Positions 10,681-21,261 of a DNA stretch of 32,816 nucleotides are shown here, piece after piece. Position numbers and translations under genes: made by a program. Origin of the DNA: Chara braunii. Its lineage: Eukaryota > Streptophyta > Charophyceae > Charales > Characeae. Numbering within the stretch: position 1 is the stretch's first letter; the number at the start of each line of letters is the position of its first letter. The notes below the pieces were generated by a model. That model had not been told where the DNA came from and searched no databases. It was given only the letters and a program-made list of their open reading frames with translations. Location: contig BFEA01000328.1 of the NCBI GenBank assembly GCA_003427395.1, positions 1,076,881 through 1,109,696 on the forward strand. The letters are read 5' to 3'.

Positions 10681-11433
10681 TCAAAGGCGGATGCATCAAT
10701 TACCTTTTGAACAAGAGACGATAGCATTTACGGGAAGGTCCCGCACATCTCAAACTCAGGAAGAGGCTATCAAGAACAGATAACTATGGACGGGCAAAAC
10801 ACAGCCAGATCAGACTTCCACGGGAATTCGACAAGCCAAAACTGCTACAGCTATGGATTGACAGCTCAGAGTTGGACGCACGGCACCGTAAGACCAGAAC
10901 AAGGGGAAAGGGCGGTCCCAAAAGGTTGGCTGTAATACGGCTTCACAGGTTGAGGGCTTAGGGTTAAGGGTTTTAGGGATGTTTTAAAAAAAGGAGGACA
11001 TATAAAATGGGAAAGGAGATATCACGCCTCACGGGAAAAAAAAAAAAAAAAAAAAAGTTTGACTACTGGAGGTTGGGCGCACAGGCGAAGGGCTTAGGGT
11101 GTAAGGTCTATCACACATCTTCCAAAGGGGTAGGGAGGTGCGTGGGGAAGATACAGACCGGCAAGTTTATCGGATGAGCTCTTTGTAGAGACAATGGTGC
11201 TATCTGGCAGACCTGGACCCTAGGTCTGAGAGGAAAGAGTGGGATAGGGCAAGCTGACAGTCAATCCTCCACCGCGGTGGAGCAATCAATGCTGTTCAGG
11301 GATCCTTCGGCCTGACGGAAGGAAGCGTGTGTGAGTTTTCTTGATGTAATGCTTATCTTGACTTGCCGGTGGAAAAGGAACCGGACCGACACTCCCCAGA
11401 ATAGAAGGAGCCAGGACCATAAGGCCCTGTTTA
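10506..11433 (+). other. LINE 3' UTR with an internal A21 run
   Basis: No long open frame. A run of 21 A lies at 11036-11056. The short pattern cacaggNgaagggcttaggg occurs both before it (10944-10968) and after it (11080-11105). Either the element ends at 11056 and the next 375 bases are transduced 3' flank, or the 3' UTR was duplicated and the A run is internal. Confidence 0.5.
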
Positions 11434-11469
11434 AGAAAAAAGAAAAAAAAAAAAGAAAAAAGGAAGGTA
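11434..11469 (+). repeat. A-rich LINE tail and candidate right target-site duplication
   Basis: A-rich tract with single G interruptions (11434-11461), running into a 16-base match (11454-11469) to 853-868. Position and composition fit the 3' end of a LINE insertion. Confidence 0.5.
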
Positions 11470-11814
11470 AAACAGAAAATGGATGAATGGACAATGCTGG
11501 GCATTGCATGTCACAGAATACAAAATGTCTGGCAAGTTCGCGGGCACATAAGCCTATGCATCACCCTTATCACCCATGCGCTCAGGTAAGTGAAGTGAGT
11601 ATTCGACAGGTTTTGCTTCTGGTTTACCGAGAAAGGGTGTACCCTGTACTTGCAAAGTACAAGGGGAAAAATGAAAATAAAACTGACGCAGTTTCCCCAA
11701 TAGCTAGATGTGTTACTTGTGCAGATTGACATCCAATCCATATCCATGTAAAGGAAAATAGCACGTCAAGTGAGGCTTTACTCTTGTGGAGGAGTTAATG
11801 TACAATGAGGAACT

Positions 11815-11908
11815 AGAGTACCCCACGCAGGCCCACAGATTTAAAAAATAAAATTAATAAGGAGTACGCCACAGATTACCCAGAACTACAAGTACCCCGT
11901 GGATTCAA

Positions 11909-11960
<52 letters not shown>

Positions 11961-12010
11961 AAAAAAGAAAGAAAGAAAGAAAAGAGTACCCCGCAGATAC
12001 CCCAGCATCA
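11815..12010. repeat. (GAAA)n microsatellite and AGTACCCC-type short repeats
   Basis: A GAAA tetranucleotide run fills about 11907-11985. Around it the motif AGTACCCC followed by GCAGAT or CAGATT occurs in variants near 11817, 11862, 11890 and 11985. No coding function is apparent. Confidence 0.8.
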
Positions 12011-12087
12011 GATTCAGCCTATACAAAAAGAATCTGCCACAAGTTACGAAAAACATGAAAGAATGTTGTGAAAATGTGAACGCATAC

Positions 12088-12192
12088 CTCCAGAGGAATG
12101 AGTGCTACAAGAGTTGCCATGCCCGCTAGCATTCCAGTTGTGCCTGTCACTTGCGCAATCAGGATAGAGACAACGAGCGCCTCCAGTGGCCC
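12088..12192 (-). CDS. ABCC-type ABC transporter exon (TMD1), downstream exon
   Basis: Minus-strand exon of 105 bases (35 codons, phase 0 at both ends). A polypyrimidine tract and CTGCTGCAG acceptor lie immediately before 12192, and a GTATGC donor follows 12088. It encodes GPLEALVVSI...LIPLE, matching the transmembrane helix pair of ABCC4/MRP-type transporters (family pattern F-L-W-A-G-P-L-Q-A-I ... A-G-M-A-V-L ... P-L). It joins in frame, with no missing residue, to the exon at 31048-30918, which ends in FIWG. ABCC proteins export organic anions and conjugates across membranes. The following exon was not recognised in this window. Confidence 0.85.
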
Positions 12193-13045
12193 CTGCAGCA
12201 GGAATGTCGAAAATTAGAAAATAGAAAGAGATCGGGCGAAAATTCCACGAAATAGATGACGAAGCGATCTTCAACTGCTGCGGAAAAGTTCAACAAACCA
12301 ATATTACCGTGCCATATCTCTGCAACAAGGGGTGGGGAAACTGCTAACTGCAAGTGCGAGGAACAAGTCCTCACATGGGCCGCACGCTCCCGGCCTGCGG
12401 ACGCCTAGGGGACCCTGGCAAGCAATGTGCCCGCCCTAAGGGAAGGTGGGCCTGAATTCAACGAGGGGGCCCAGTTTTGCCATTTCTGCATTGTTGGGCG
12501 CCAAGCCAGATGGTTTAGTAAGAAAGAACTCCTACCTACTGCTCCTGATATTGTTGCTGCATACGAACCTGGGTGAAAAGGAAGTTGATGTCTTTCTGCA
12601 ATGGAACTCGAAAATTGGGCCAGCAGGAATGCAATAACCCAAGCCGTATGCCTTGTGGAATGTCTGAGAGCCTCGCCAGGCCGCACTCAGACCCAGGCTA
12701 AAGGGGGGAAAAGAACCCCACGACTAGACTCTGGGCCTGGACAAGATACAGTTGACTAAAGTCAATTGTCAGGACCCAACAGTCAAAGTCCAAAGTCGAG
12801 CCAGCCCAGGCCGCCGGTCAGACGCACACACTTGTTTGTATGCAGGTACCCAGATGACATCAGGAACAAGGGGAGGTCTGCAACTGTACACAATCCAGGC
12901 CCTCGGCTGCGAGTCAATCTGTACGACTGTGGAAAGAGGACCCGAGGCCAGAAAGCATCCTCAAAGGCTACATAAGGCTGGGTCTCGAGGTGGTCAACAT
13001 TCAGTCTTGCTATGCTGCTTGGACACTGGCTCGATTCTGACTGAA

Positions 13046-13098
13046 CGCTGGCATTGACGCTGGCTTGATGCTGGCGAAACGCTAGCTTGACGCTGGCT
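13046..13098 (+). repeat. Short CGCTGGCTTGA tandem repeats in the LTR
   Basis: Five 11-12-bp variants of CGCTGGCTTGA in a row. The same tract is present, inverted, in the second LTR. Confidence 0.75.
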
Positions 13099-13172
13099 GT
13101 GCACAGGCACTGTGGACGGCGACTCGGGACTGTGGCAGCATGCTGGCGCTTTCTGCTTTGTGCGCCAGGCAT

Positions 13173-13355
13173 TGCTGATGTGGCGCTGCCACCTGTCTAT
13201 CCTGCTGATGTGGCACGTGCCACTTGTCTGCATTGCTGATGTGGCGCATGCCACTTATCTACATTGCTGATGTGGCGCTGCCACCTGTCTTCATTGATGA
13301 TCTGGTGCATGCCACCTGTCTGTACATTTGACGTGGCATTGGCCACACTGTCTAC
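13173..13355 (+). promoter_or_regulatory. Six palindromic ~31-bp repeats in LTR copy 1
   Basis: Six units of 28-33 bp, each with a small inverted repeat: TGGCGCTGCCA, TGGCACGTGCCA, TGGCGCATGCCA, and so on. The units begin TGCTGATGTGG or TTGACGTGG. ACGT/ATGT cores flanked by GCCA/TGGC are typical of plant bZIP and bHLH sites, so an LTR enhancer is likely but inferred. The same array is at 29738-29920. Confidence 0.7.
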
Positions 13356-13479
13356 GTGAGGTGACTGGTTGCGACAAGGTGGGAGATCGGGATCTGTGGA
13401 TGATTGGGATCGGGTACTCACCTGAGGTTGATGTCGTTACCGTAATCTTCTGTTGTCTTCATGGTCTTCACGAGATAAG

Positions 13480-13495
13480 AGTGCCACGTGGCACT
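13480..13495. promoter_or_regulatory. 16-bp perfect palindrome with G-box
   Basis: AGTGCCACGTGGCACT, centred on the G-box core CACGTG. It is conserved in both LTR copies, although the sequence around it has diverged. Confidence 0.65.
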
Positions 13496-13777
13496 TCTGT
13501 GTGATCAGGACTTATCATACTCGTTATCGTGTACTGGTTGATGACGTGGAGAAGAGAGGAAGCCCGGAGAAGAAGTGGGGTTTGATTGGATTACTCTTGG
13601 GTGATCATTGTTCATCTCTTCCACCTTCTCCTCTGTCTATTCCCCTCCACTCTCTTCGTCTAATGGTAACGAGATACTGTTTCAGATATCACTTCGCGTT
13701 AACTGAAGACTTCATGCAGATCTGAGACAACTTATGCTTGACGTCTGATGAGTATCTGCCAGACTGGGTTCATTACA

Positions 13778-14367
13778 GTCCTGTTTAGAATCTCAAAAGA
13801 ATCTAGTGACTCTAGTCTTATCATACGGTGAGCAAAGTTGAAAGCAGAATTACAACGCCGAGAGCACAACAAATTAGAGCTCACTGCAAAAAAAGAAAAG
13901 AAAAGAAAAGAAAAAAGCACTGAACACCAGAAAAAAAAACAAAAAACTGAACACCGAAGTATCTTGACAGTGAGAAAACAAAAAAGAAAAAAAGAAAGCG
14001 CATCTTCTTGCCTCCAATAAACAATACAAACATACAAAGACAATGTAGCAGCTCTACTATAATTTGACTGCCTGTATTGCATTCCTACGCTCTCTATACA
14101 CCTACTTCTCCCCCTCAAGTCCACTCTCCTCTCGCCCAGCAATGCTGCAGAGTCTGACTACCATGAGTGCGCTCCTTGGCCATCACCAAGTTCGTACCCC
14201 AGTCCCCACTGCTGTCCTTGTCCCCGATCACAAGTATACAGCGCCAACCTTTCCGACCCCCAGCGCAGTTATGCCTGCCGCTGGGCAGAGCAGGTGTCCA
14301 TGGCTGCTCCTCCTTTCAGTGAGTCCTCACTGGGCGCTTGCTTGCTCTCATGCAGAGCTAGCACTGC
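13778..14367. other. Unannotated intron sequence with A-rich tracts
   Basis: Contains AAAAG-type runs (13885-13995). A Ser/Thr/Leu-rich open frame starts near 14064 and overlaps the foldback. I see no domain or codon pattern supporting a gene. Confidence 0.4.
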
Positions 14368-14484
14368 GCACTACCGTCTTCACCCGAATAGAACGCCCGG
14401 TCATTATCGCTGCATCTGGACCAAATGTTGTGCAAAACACAGCTATAATGACCAGGCGTTCTATTCGGGTGAAGACAGTAGTGC
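14368..14484. repeat. 44-nt imperfect foldback with 29-nt loop
   Basis: Arm 14368-14411 pairs with 14441-14484. About 41 of 44 positions pair; shared tracts include gtcttcacccgaatagaacg and ggtcattat. The shape resembles a small plant miRNA precursor or a MITE-like foldback. Either strand could be transcribed. Confidence 0.75.
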
Positions 14485-15415
14485 CTCTGAATGTGTGGAG
14501 TGCTGTGGCCTCCTCCCTTTTGTCACTTTCTGGAGGCCACGTCTGCCTGGACTAGAACTGGGCGCTTACCAGACTCAGAACCTTCCAAACTGAGTACCAG
14601 GGGCCCCGGACTCTGGAACTGGACCGAGAGGCAAGGCCTACCCATTGGTTAAAAAGGTGCCAGACGCGTGAGTATGCCCCTACTTCTCCATATTTTATCC
14701 AAAGTTCGTTTGCACAACTTTTGCACTCATGACTTAACTTCCTATAAATGATCGAGCAAGGATCATTACACCTTCATATTCCACGCTTGTCAGGGGTATG
14801 AACACGTAGAAACAACCAAAACAGGGCTCACACGAGCTTGATTCTAGCGACGGTCTCAAAACTCGAACCGGTACTGCGAAGCTTACCATTGCGGCCATAA
14901 TAGTACAGCACATATTCGATATATTTCTTTCCCTCTGCCATCCCGACGGCGACTCCCCTCTGAGCCAACCTATGAAGTTCCATGTCTACACAGGCCTCTT
15001 CCTCCCATCCCTCTCTCTTGTCTCTGATTAAGCTACCTTTCACCGCCAGAACCTCCTCCTCTCTCATTGTTCCTTTTCTTTTTACGTCTTTCAGGGTAGT
15101 ATCACCGGTTACTGACCTCTCTGTCAGTTCCAATTTCTTAGGGAATAACCAGACTTCGGATTAATTACTAATATTCTCAGTCACGCTAGATAATTGCCCC
15201 TACCATCAGGGCTTAACAAAATAGAGGTCTGGGAAGCACTTGCTAAGCCTTATTCAAACTGACTATCAAGATAGTCGCCTATAGGACATGCTGAAGTTAG
15301 TGATCTAATCCTCGTCAGTTTGAGTATTTGGGATGGACCATTCCAACAGTCTGAATACTAATCGTGTACCCAGCAGCTGATTCAATGTTTTATAATGTCC
15401 TAGAGTAGTTTTGTT
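14485..15415. other. Unannotated intron stretch with one unidentified minus-strand frame
   Basis: A 111-codon stop-to-stop frame on the minus strand (about 15160-14828) is charged and contains KKYIEYVLYYYGRNGKL. I do not recognise a family, and there is no ATG near its start. The rest shows no feature. Confidence 0.25.
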
Positions 15416-17700
15416 TCANAAGTGAGACTCTCGNGTAAGAGTTACATCGCCTGTCCGCGTTTGCATGCTTTTGGTGATATCCCAGCTCACTCGTCTGGCC
15501 CACATAATTCTTTGCCATAACANAGAAGGGGAATGCTCTACCAATAACCAGCAGGTAAAATNTCTGCTTAAGACTGTCCCACCCCCAAACTTAAANGGNC
15601 GATTANGCACGGTCGAGGNGAGGGACCGCGTGTGCNAGACCANAAATGACATTAATGTCAGGCAACGTCAATCATCAACTCTTTGAACCCAGAAGCAAAC
15701 ATTCGCTGTTCATTCCAATCTGGTGTCAACAACAGTTCTTATCNTAGTTAGTTCCCCGNTAGTTTTTTTNCCCTCTAAACTNTCTGCAGTTTAGACTCTC
15801 ATAGCTGAGCCACGNTGAACACCANNCATGTGCGNGCTGGCACNTTGAGTGCCGGACAGGGTTTGAACGCCTAGTCGGGTAAGGGAAAGTAGGTAATGGT
15901 GACGGCGTTATTCAAACATCCCCAGACCAGTCTCGGTAAGCATGAACGTTTACAAAGAACCTTTTCACCAGANACGGCTAATAATTTTANAATGGCATCA
16001 ATCNACGTTTCCCTTTTGTAGAAGATGCGAGCAATACTNATCGTTAACTTCAGAGTCCGTACTCTTAGTCGCTAGTCGGTTCTGCACGAAATGCTGGCAA
16101 GTCAACTTGTAGCCTTCGCACAATACATGTCAGAAGACCGAAAGTCACTAAACGTGAAGTACCCTGTGATTTGGCTCAAGAAAAGACTTGTATGCTCATG
16201 ACAGGACACCTGCCAAATAACAGGCCGTCTGTTCAGTTATCAAGGCCCTGACCCTTCCTGTCCCTTCCTTGACACTGTTCAAGAAAAAGAGAGTCTTCGC
16301 ATAATAGTACGCGTGTATATATGCATAATTACTTGAATGACCAGCAGGTCAGGTTACTCAAATAGAACCAATCAGTCACCATCAAGAAGGAGCTTAATAA
16401 GGATGTAAGCAATTCTTTTCAATATTACTCCCCTCTTCCCCATCAACCACGTCCGTCATACTTTATCGTATCGAGTTTTCATTCGCTCGGTTCACAGTGA
16501 ACAATGATTCCCTCAGTTAGACTAGAGCCATACCATGTCAGAACTGATACTCATCGAGTGACTTTAATAAGGTAATAAGTCGACAGAGTCACACTCACGC
16601 AATTCCGCCCACAGGGTTTTGACATTAATGCTCAACAACGGACAGACGGGCTAAAAGGGGGAACAAAAGACACAGCAGCAAGAGGAAAGCCAATTTCCTT
16701 ATCTGTGCAGTCTCGCCCCTCTCCATACTGACTGTTGGTTCCGATTATTCCGCCAAAGTTGTATAGTCTTACTTCTGTCTNCAGGAGCAGCTATTGACTG
16801 GTCTGATTATANTATNCAGTAAGTTGGAACTGTCGGATCAATTAAGCACCTCCCAACTCGGATNAGTNTGATGTCCCACTGATAAGGACGCTCGCGTTCT
16901 AGACTACATTCCCTGGCCCGTCAATCTGAGTCCAGCAAACCGGAGCCTCGGTCGTNATAGTTTCATCNNAAACTAGCCAGGNAAGTNNAAAAGAAGAAGA
17001 AGAACGGTCNGACTATCCANCACAACCTTAGGGCTCGATAACCGGTGCAGTNTGAATACTAATCTCCTTCTCCTCTCAATCGGTACCGTTACCATCCTTT
17101 ACTCAGTCGAGACGACATGCCACGGAAAGAAGTCTGATGTTCTANCNTCATCCNCGTTGCGAAACAACANCTGCTCACACTCGCCAAACTCGTAATTCTG
17201 ACACNACATACACATTCCCGTNACACAAGACTCAGGTCACTNAGCTGCCNAAATTAACTGCACTCCTCTTTCCTATGCGTTGTCATCCTCGAAACCCCAC
17301 TATCATGTTCACCAAGGTTTCCCCTGCTAACAGGTTTAGGCGCGAGCGAAATGGACCTTTTCTCCCCAAGAAATGAGTCCCGTAACNTGCACATGTGTTG
17401 ANATCAACAGTACGTCCCAGAACCATGCACGCACGCTGACATCAGCAGCGCTNCNTNAGCTCATCNGTCAAGTCTCCCNCTCCTTTGCCCCCCTTCTCAC
17501 NCGACTGTAAACTCTCTACCTTACACGCACCATCAGCACANCCTATCTCAGTACGTCCTCTCCTCACTGGCTAGTCACACACTGCANTTCAGTTGACGTC
17601 AGCATCACCGCACACNCATTCAGTTCTCGTCTCTTTCCTTTTCTTGTCGTTGACCCTCTCGCCCCACTNTATCANATTGTCATGNGCGTCTCAGGCGTGC
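15416..17700. other. N-speckled low-quality block
   Basis: Several dozen isolated single N bases are scattered through this block. Elsewhere in the window only two N occur (27300 and 30544). No long open frame, repeat unit or element signature is readable. Single ambiguous bases suggest a consensus of poorly agreeing reads or a gap fill, so nothing fine-scale here should be trusted. Confidence 0.7.
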
Positions 17701-19439
17701 TGCCCATTCTCTCTTACATCTCTTGTTGACCGCCCTCTTGCTCTTCCCAGGGCGCGCCACTTGTCAGAGGAATCCCTGAGCTTGTCCCCGTCCTACAGCA
17801 CTTGCCTCCGTTTCAAGATCCGTCCTGTTCCCCCTCTCTGACGGGCGCAGTAGGCTCACGCTCTGTTCTCGTGCACTGCCCTCTAGCCCTTAATTCAACC
17901 GCTTCTCTCCCTCTTACTCACCCCCCGGCTGTGCCGCGCGTAGGCATGTCATCGCCTCGTCGTCCGTACCCCATCTTGTGAATGACCAATACTCCCCCTC
18001 TCTCTCCCGTGCCGTTGCCTCACACACGTCCTTTCCCCTTGTTCTGCTGTGTTTTTGTTCCGCGGCCTCTGGGCGTGAGTTTTCGAGAGCTGGCCTCAGG
18101 TCCTTTTTCCACCGGCTCCGCGGCTCGATGATGCCTTTGGATCTCCTCGGGCCTGTTCCATGACCTGAGGTCCGTTTCCCGGTCCGCCTCGCTCATTTCA
18201 CTCTCCCCGCCTGAGTCTCTCTCATTGTGTTGTTCCTCTCTTGTCTCGGTCCCGGTTGATGACTCGGTCTCGTGGTAGATGACCGTCACCCTCAAGCCCA
18301 CGGTCACCCCGTCTCTTCTGCACCTCCACTCCGCCCTGTCGCGCGCTTCGGAAATGGCCGCCTGCAGCCTCTGGTCGCCTCGCATTTCCTCCTCTCTCCC
18401 CCCTTCAAAGCTTCGCCTGAATAGCGTTGCAAGTTCACGCACAAGCCCAAAGCCCGATTTTCATCCTTACCCCTTTCCCTTCTTTTTCACACTTCCCTTT
18501 TTCAGGCCCACTGCATCTAACCTGCAGTACAGCTACTGGGGTCCTATCGCGCAGAGCCTCAGGCGCACGGACCCGGTACAGATAATATTCAAAAGGTTAG
18601 GCCTGCCTAGACCACAATACCACCGCCCGAACTCGAAGTCCGGTCCTGTTGGTCTCCCTCCGAAACAACAGACTAATCAAGGAAAGCGGAAAGAGGGATA
18701 ACGATAACAACAAGTAAATAATAATAATAACAACAGAGTGAGACGCAACGATAACCGGGGTTCAGAGGCCATCAGATTTCCCCGAACTGAAGCTAGTAGT
18801 CCAACTGCGTTGAAGTTAGACCCCTGTTTTCTTTTCCATTTTTTTCTTTTCTTGCTGCTTTTTGCTTTAGACTTCTGTTTCTCTGACTGTTGTCAGTGTC
18901 ATGCATCTGATCCATAACCCTGTAGAGGGGTGCTCGGTGCATAATAAAAAAGACAGCGCCTATCTCTCTACTTTCGCGTCCCAGGGCGAACCCGGCGGCT
19001 ACCACGGCCACAGGCCGGTTGTGCTCTGCTGTACAGCAGGGTGCCGAGCCTGCGTGGACCAATGGAAGTCCTGTGGCGCACCCCTTTTGCTGAGGGCTAC
19101 GCCGCCGGGATCTGTCCACGCCGAGAAATGATCCAGGTACCAGCGCAGGAAACTGGCACTATGCAGAGACTTGGTACACAGGAGGGCCGGGACACCGTGC
19201 CCTCCGACACCGTTCGTTCATCATTGTCGCAGCTTGTTAACCGCCGCCACTTTTGGAGGTACCAGTGGTTTAAGGACCAAGGCTGGTAGTTGCATAACTA
19301 GGCCAGTACCGGGTCATGGAGCAATCTATGTCGGCGTAGGGTGACATATTTCATAACAGGCATCCCTCTCATTGTCTCATTCTGACACAATTAGGCTATT
19401 GGACTTTGCCTACCAGCTGAGCGTCCGGTTCAACAGAGG
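17701..19439. other. Pyrimidine-rich and unrecognised intron sequence
   Basis: 17.7-18.7 kb is C/T-rich on the plus strand. A 140-codon Arg/Glu-rich minus frame (18442-18020) and a 108-codon minus frame (19119-18793) lie here, but neither shows a known domain. An AAT/AAC-rich microsatellite lies near 18695-18740, and a CTGCTGTACAGCAG palindrome near 19026. Confidence 0.3.
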
Positions 19440-19586
19440 AAGGTCACATGGAGGTTGAGACTTGAACTGTACCTTATACTGCTTCTGGGGCCTTCCTCTG
19501 CCACCTGTAGAAAAATAGCCATATTCCAGAATCTGCTCAAACCTCCATTCATGGAGGGTGGAAACATAGATGGCCTGTTAGGAAAG
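19440..19586 (-). pseudogene. Possible chromodomain-like tail of Gypsy integrase
   Basis: After two TAA codons downstream of the integrase GPY/F module, the same frame reads HEWRFEQILEYGYF, then GGRGRPQKQYKVQF. This has the order of a chromovirus chromodomain start (E-x-I-L-x, basic GRGRP, Y-x-V-x-F/W). The typical W-K-G-Y and W-E-P blocks that should follow are not readable. Confidence 0.4.
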
Positions 19587-20665
19587 TTATCTTTCTACAT
19601 ACGATAGCAGTTTAGATGCATAAAAGACAAGGTAGGTCCTTAGGTGTGGGGGTACATCTATGCGATAGGAAGGTCCATCGGCATCCCCAATCACTTTGAG
19701 AACTTCCCAGGGACCATAGTAGACAGGCAACAGTTTTTGAGACACGTTTTCTTCTAAGGCAAATTCTTTAGACTTCACCCAAACCAGATCTCCTTCTTGA
19801 AACAGTGAAGGCCGATGATGTTTGTTGGCCTGTTCAATTATCTGGAGTTGGGTTTTCTGTATATTCTCTTTTACCTTTTTAATATCCTCTTGATACAAAA
19901 CTGCAAATTCACGGGTTCCTGGGGTAACCTTGGAATCTGGTCCCGAGTTAAAGCATCAATGGGACGTCGAGGTTTCCATTGTTTATGCAGTGCATTAGGC
20001 GTTTTTCCTGTAACAGTATGTATACTGTTATTATACGCACTCGCAATCTTAGGTAGGTTCTAATCCCAATCTATTTGATCGGGTCGGACATGCATGCGCA
20101 AAAGTTGTTGGCATAGGCGATTCATTTGCTCAGTTTGGCTATTCGTTTCAAGATGTCTACCTGACGACATGGTCAACCTGGTGCCATAGACTTCCATCAA
20201 CTTTTGCCATTGTAGACTAGTGAACCTAACATCCCTGTCAGAGACAATGGTTTTTGGGAATCCATACTCAGAAACTCATCGCATCTGAAACTTCTGGATG
20301 ACCAGTTTGGTTCTAGCTTCGGCAGACAAAGGAATGAACATAGCATACTTAGAGAATCTATCTACAATGACCATTACCCATTACCTGACTGTTGCCATTT
20401 CGACTCTTAGTGAGACTTAGAAAGTCTATGGAGAGATTCAACTGGCTGATTTGGAATAGGCAATGGTCTCAACAGTCCCAACGGATTCTCATGCGAGGGC
20501 TTGTTCCTCTGACAGATAAGACAAGTCCGCACATACGTCAGTACATCCTCTTTCATTCCTTTCCATTCAAAGCGCTCTCGGACATCGGCATACGTCTACT
20601 TGAAACCGAAGTGACCCTCGACATCATGACATTCCCCAATGATTAGACTTTTGATTTCTTCTTTG
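19587..20665 (-). pseudogene. Ty3/Gypsy integrase remnant
   Basis: Minus strand, in order: the HHCC zinc-binding module near 20660-20530 (ECHDVEGHFGFK ... CLICQ), then PLGLLRPLPIPNQP, the core with SIDFL (first Asp), VIVDRFSKYAMFIP, IVSDRDVRF (second Asp) and TNSQTEQMNR (Glu), LPKIASAYN, and an intact 103-codon C-terminal frame with the GPY/F module LLPVYYGPWEVLKV (about 19730-19690). Integrase inserts element cDNA into the genome. The frame is broken by TAG at 20598-20596, TGA at 20278-20276, TAG at 20062-20060 and a frameshift near 20385 where gtaatgg is duplicated. It cannot encode a working enzyme. Confidence 0.9.
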
Positions 20666-20869
20666 TGAGGAATGCATAATCGTTCTTCGGTTTCATCTAT
20701 GTAGAAGAGTAAACCATCAGTCATTCGATACTCTGGGAATAGTTTAAGGTTTTTTCATAGGGTCCCAATAATAGGACTCCAGATAGGATCACTCTCACAA
20801 CCCTTCCGTATCTGTTCCTTTAACTTATTCCCAATATCGAGGTAGGAGACAATGGTTCCAAAGAAATCT

Positions 20870-21205
20870 GCACGTCTGGACAAAGCATCCGCACCAGCAT
20901 TAGACTTTGCTTTGATTGTTTTTAGTTCAAAATCAAAGGTATAGATGAAAGCGGACCATCTTACTAGCTTATCAGAGAGTCTTGGTTATGTCTTTATCTA
21001 TTTCAGAGTGGAATGATCTGACTAGATAGTGAAATGCCTCCCTAACAAGTAGTGTTTTCAGGTGTCTACTGCGGCGACCAAGGCATACAGTTCCCTTTCA
21101 TAGGTGGAATTGGCCACTTTCTCTGACGGAAGTCTTCTGGACATAAACCCTATTGGTCTATATCCCTTACCACCGTCTTGCTGTAGCACAACCCCGTTGC
21201 TTGAT
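20870..21205 (-). pseudogene. Ty3/Gypsy RNase H remnant
   Basis: Reads GYRPIGFMSRRLPSEK, YERELYALVAAVDT, KHYLLGRHFTI, SDHSTLK, LVRWSAFIYTFDFELK and finally GADALSRR, the standard order of Gypsy RNase H up to the A-D-A-L-S-R box. In-frame stops are TGA at 21060-21058 (a Trp position in the family), TAG at 21024-21022 and TAG at 21000-20998. Protease and reverse transcriptase, which should precede it, are absent; recognisable pol ends near 21205-21230. Confidence 0.88.
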
Positions 21206-21261
21206 TGATTATACGAAGTATCTATTGAAGTTTTATGAAGTTTCTATTGTTATCTTGATGA

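Larger units (their letters stand above)
853..11469. mobile_element. Composite LINE insertion, probably 5'-inverted (twin-primed)
   Basis: The unit is bounded by a perfect 16-bp direct repeat, agaaaaaaggaaggta, at 853-868 and 11454-11469. The right copy follows an A-rich tail. Left to right it holds a minus-strand LINE ORF1 that breaks off at the left repeat, a G-rich then CpG-rich block, and a plus-strand LINE 3' part (ORF1 tail, endonuclease, reverse transcriptase, zinc-finger tail). An inverted 5' segment followed by a sense 3' segment, a tail and a target-site duplication is the layout made by twin priming of LINEs. The direct repeat is A/G-rich, so coincidence is possible; two separate LINE fragments are the alternative. 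Confidence 0.5.
12630..13777 (+). mobile_element. LTR of a Ty3/Gypsy-like element, plus orientation (copy 1)
   Basis: 1148 bp beginning TG (TGCAATAACCC) and ending CA (TTCATTACA). It is the inverted counterpart of the LTR at 29322-30463. No primer binding site follows the 3' end and no 5-bp target duplication is visible (aggaa before, gtcct after), so it is either a 3' LTR or a rearranged solo LTR. It contains a 14-base W-box inverted pair at 12752-12765, 11-bp GCTGGC-type repeats at 13046-13098, a palindromic repeat cluster at 13173-13355 and a 16-bp palindromic G-box at 13480-13495. The long open frames inside it occur identically in the other LTR and are not protein-coding genes. Confidence 0.85.

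Noticed and set aside
10944-10975. Telomere-like TTAGGG/TTTAGGG units
   Set aside because: Only a few irregular units inside the LINE 3' UTR; not a telomere tract.
12752-13254. Overlapping 86-129-codon frames on both strands
   Set aside because: They lie inside the LTR and are identical in the inverted copy, including in several frames at once, so they reflect DNA identity and not protein conservation.
13741-13777. Hammerhead ribozyme core (CTGATGAG)
   Set aside because: No downstream GAAA with supporting stems; the other LTR copy lacks the motif.
12625-13782. Solo LTR with target-site duplication
   Set aside because: The 5-bp flanks aggaa and gtcct do not match, and flanks of the inverted pair (aggaa, ggata) do not match either.
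14064-14555. 163-codon plus-strand frame
   Set aside because: Crosses the 44-nt foldback, has low-complexity Ser/Thr/Leu composition and shows no family motif.
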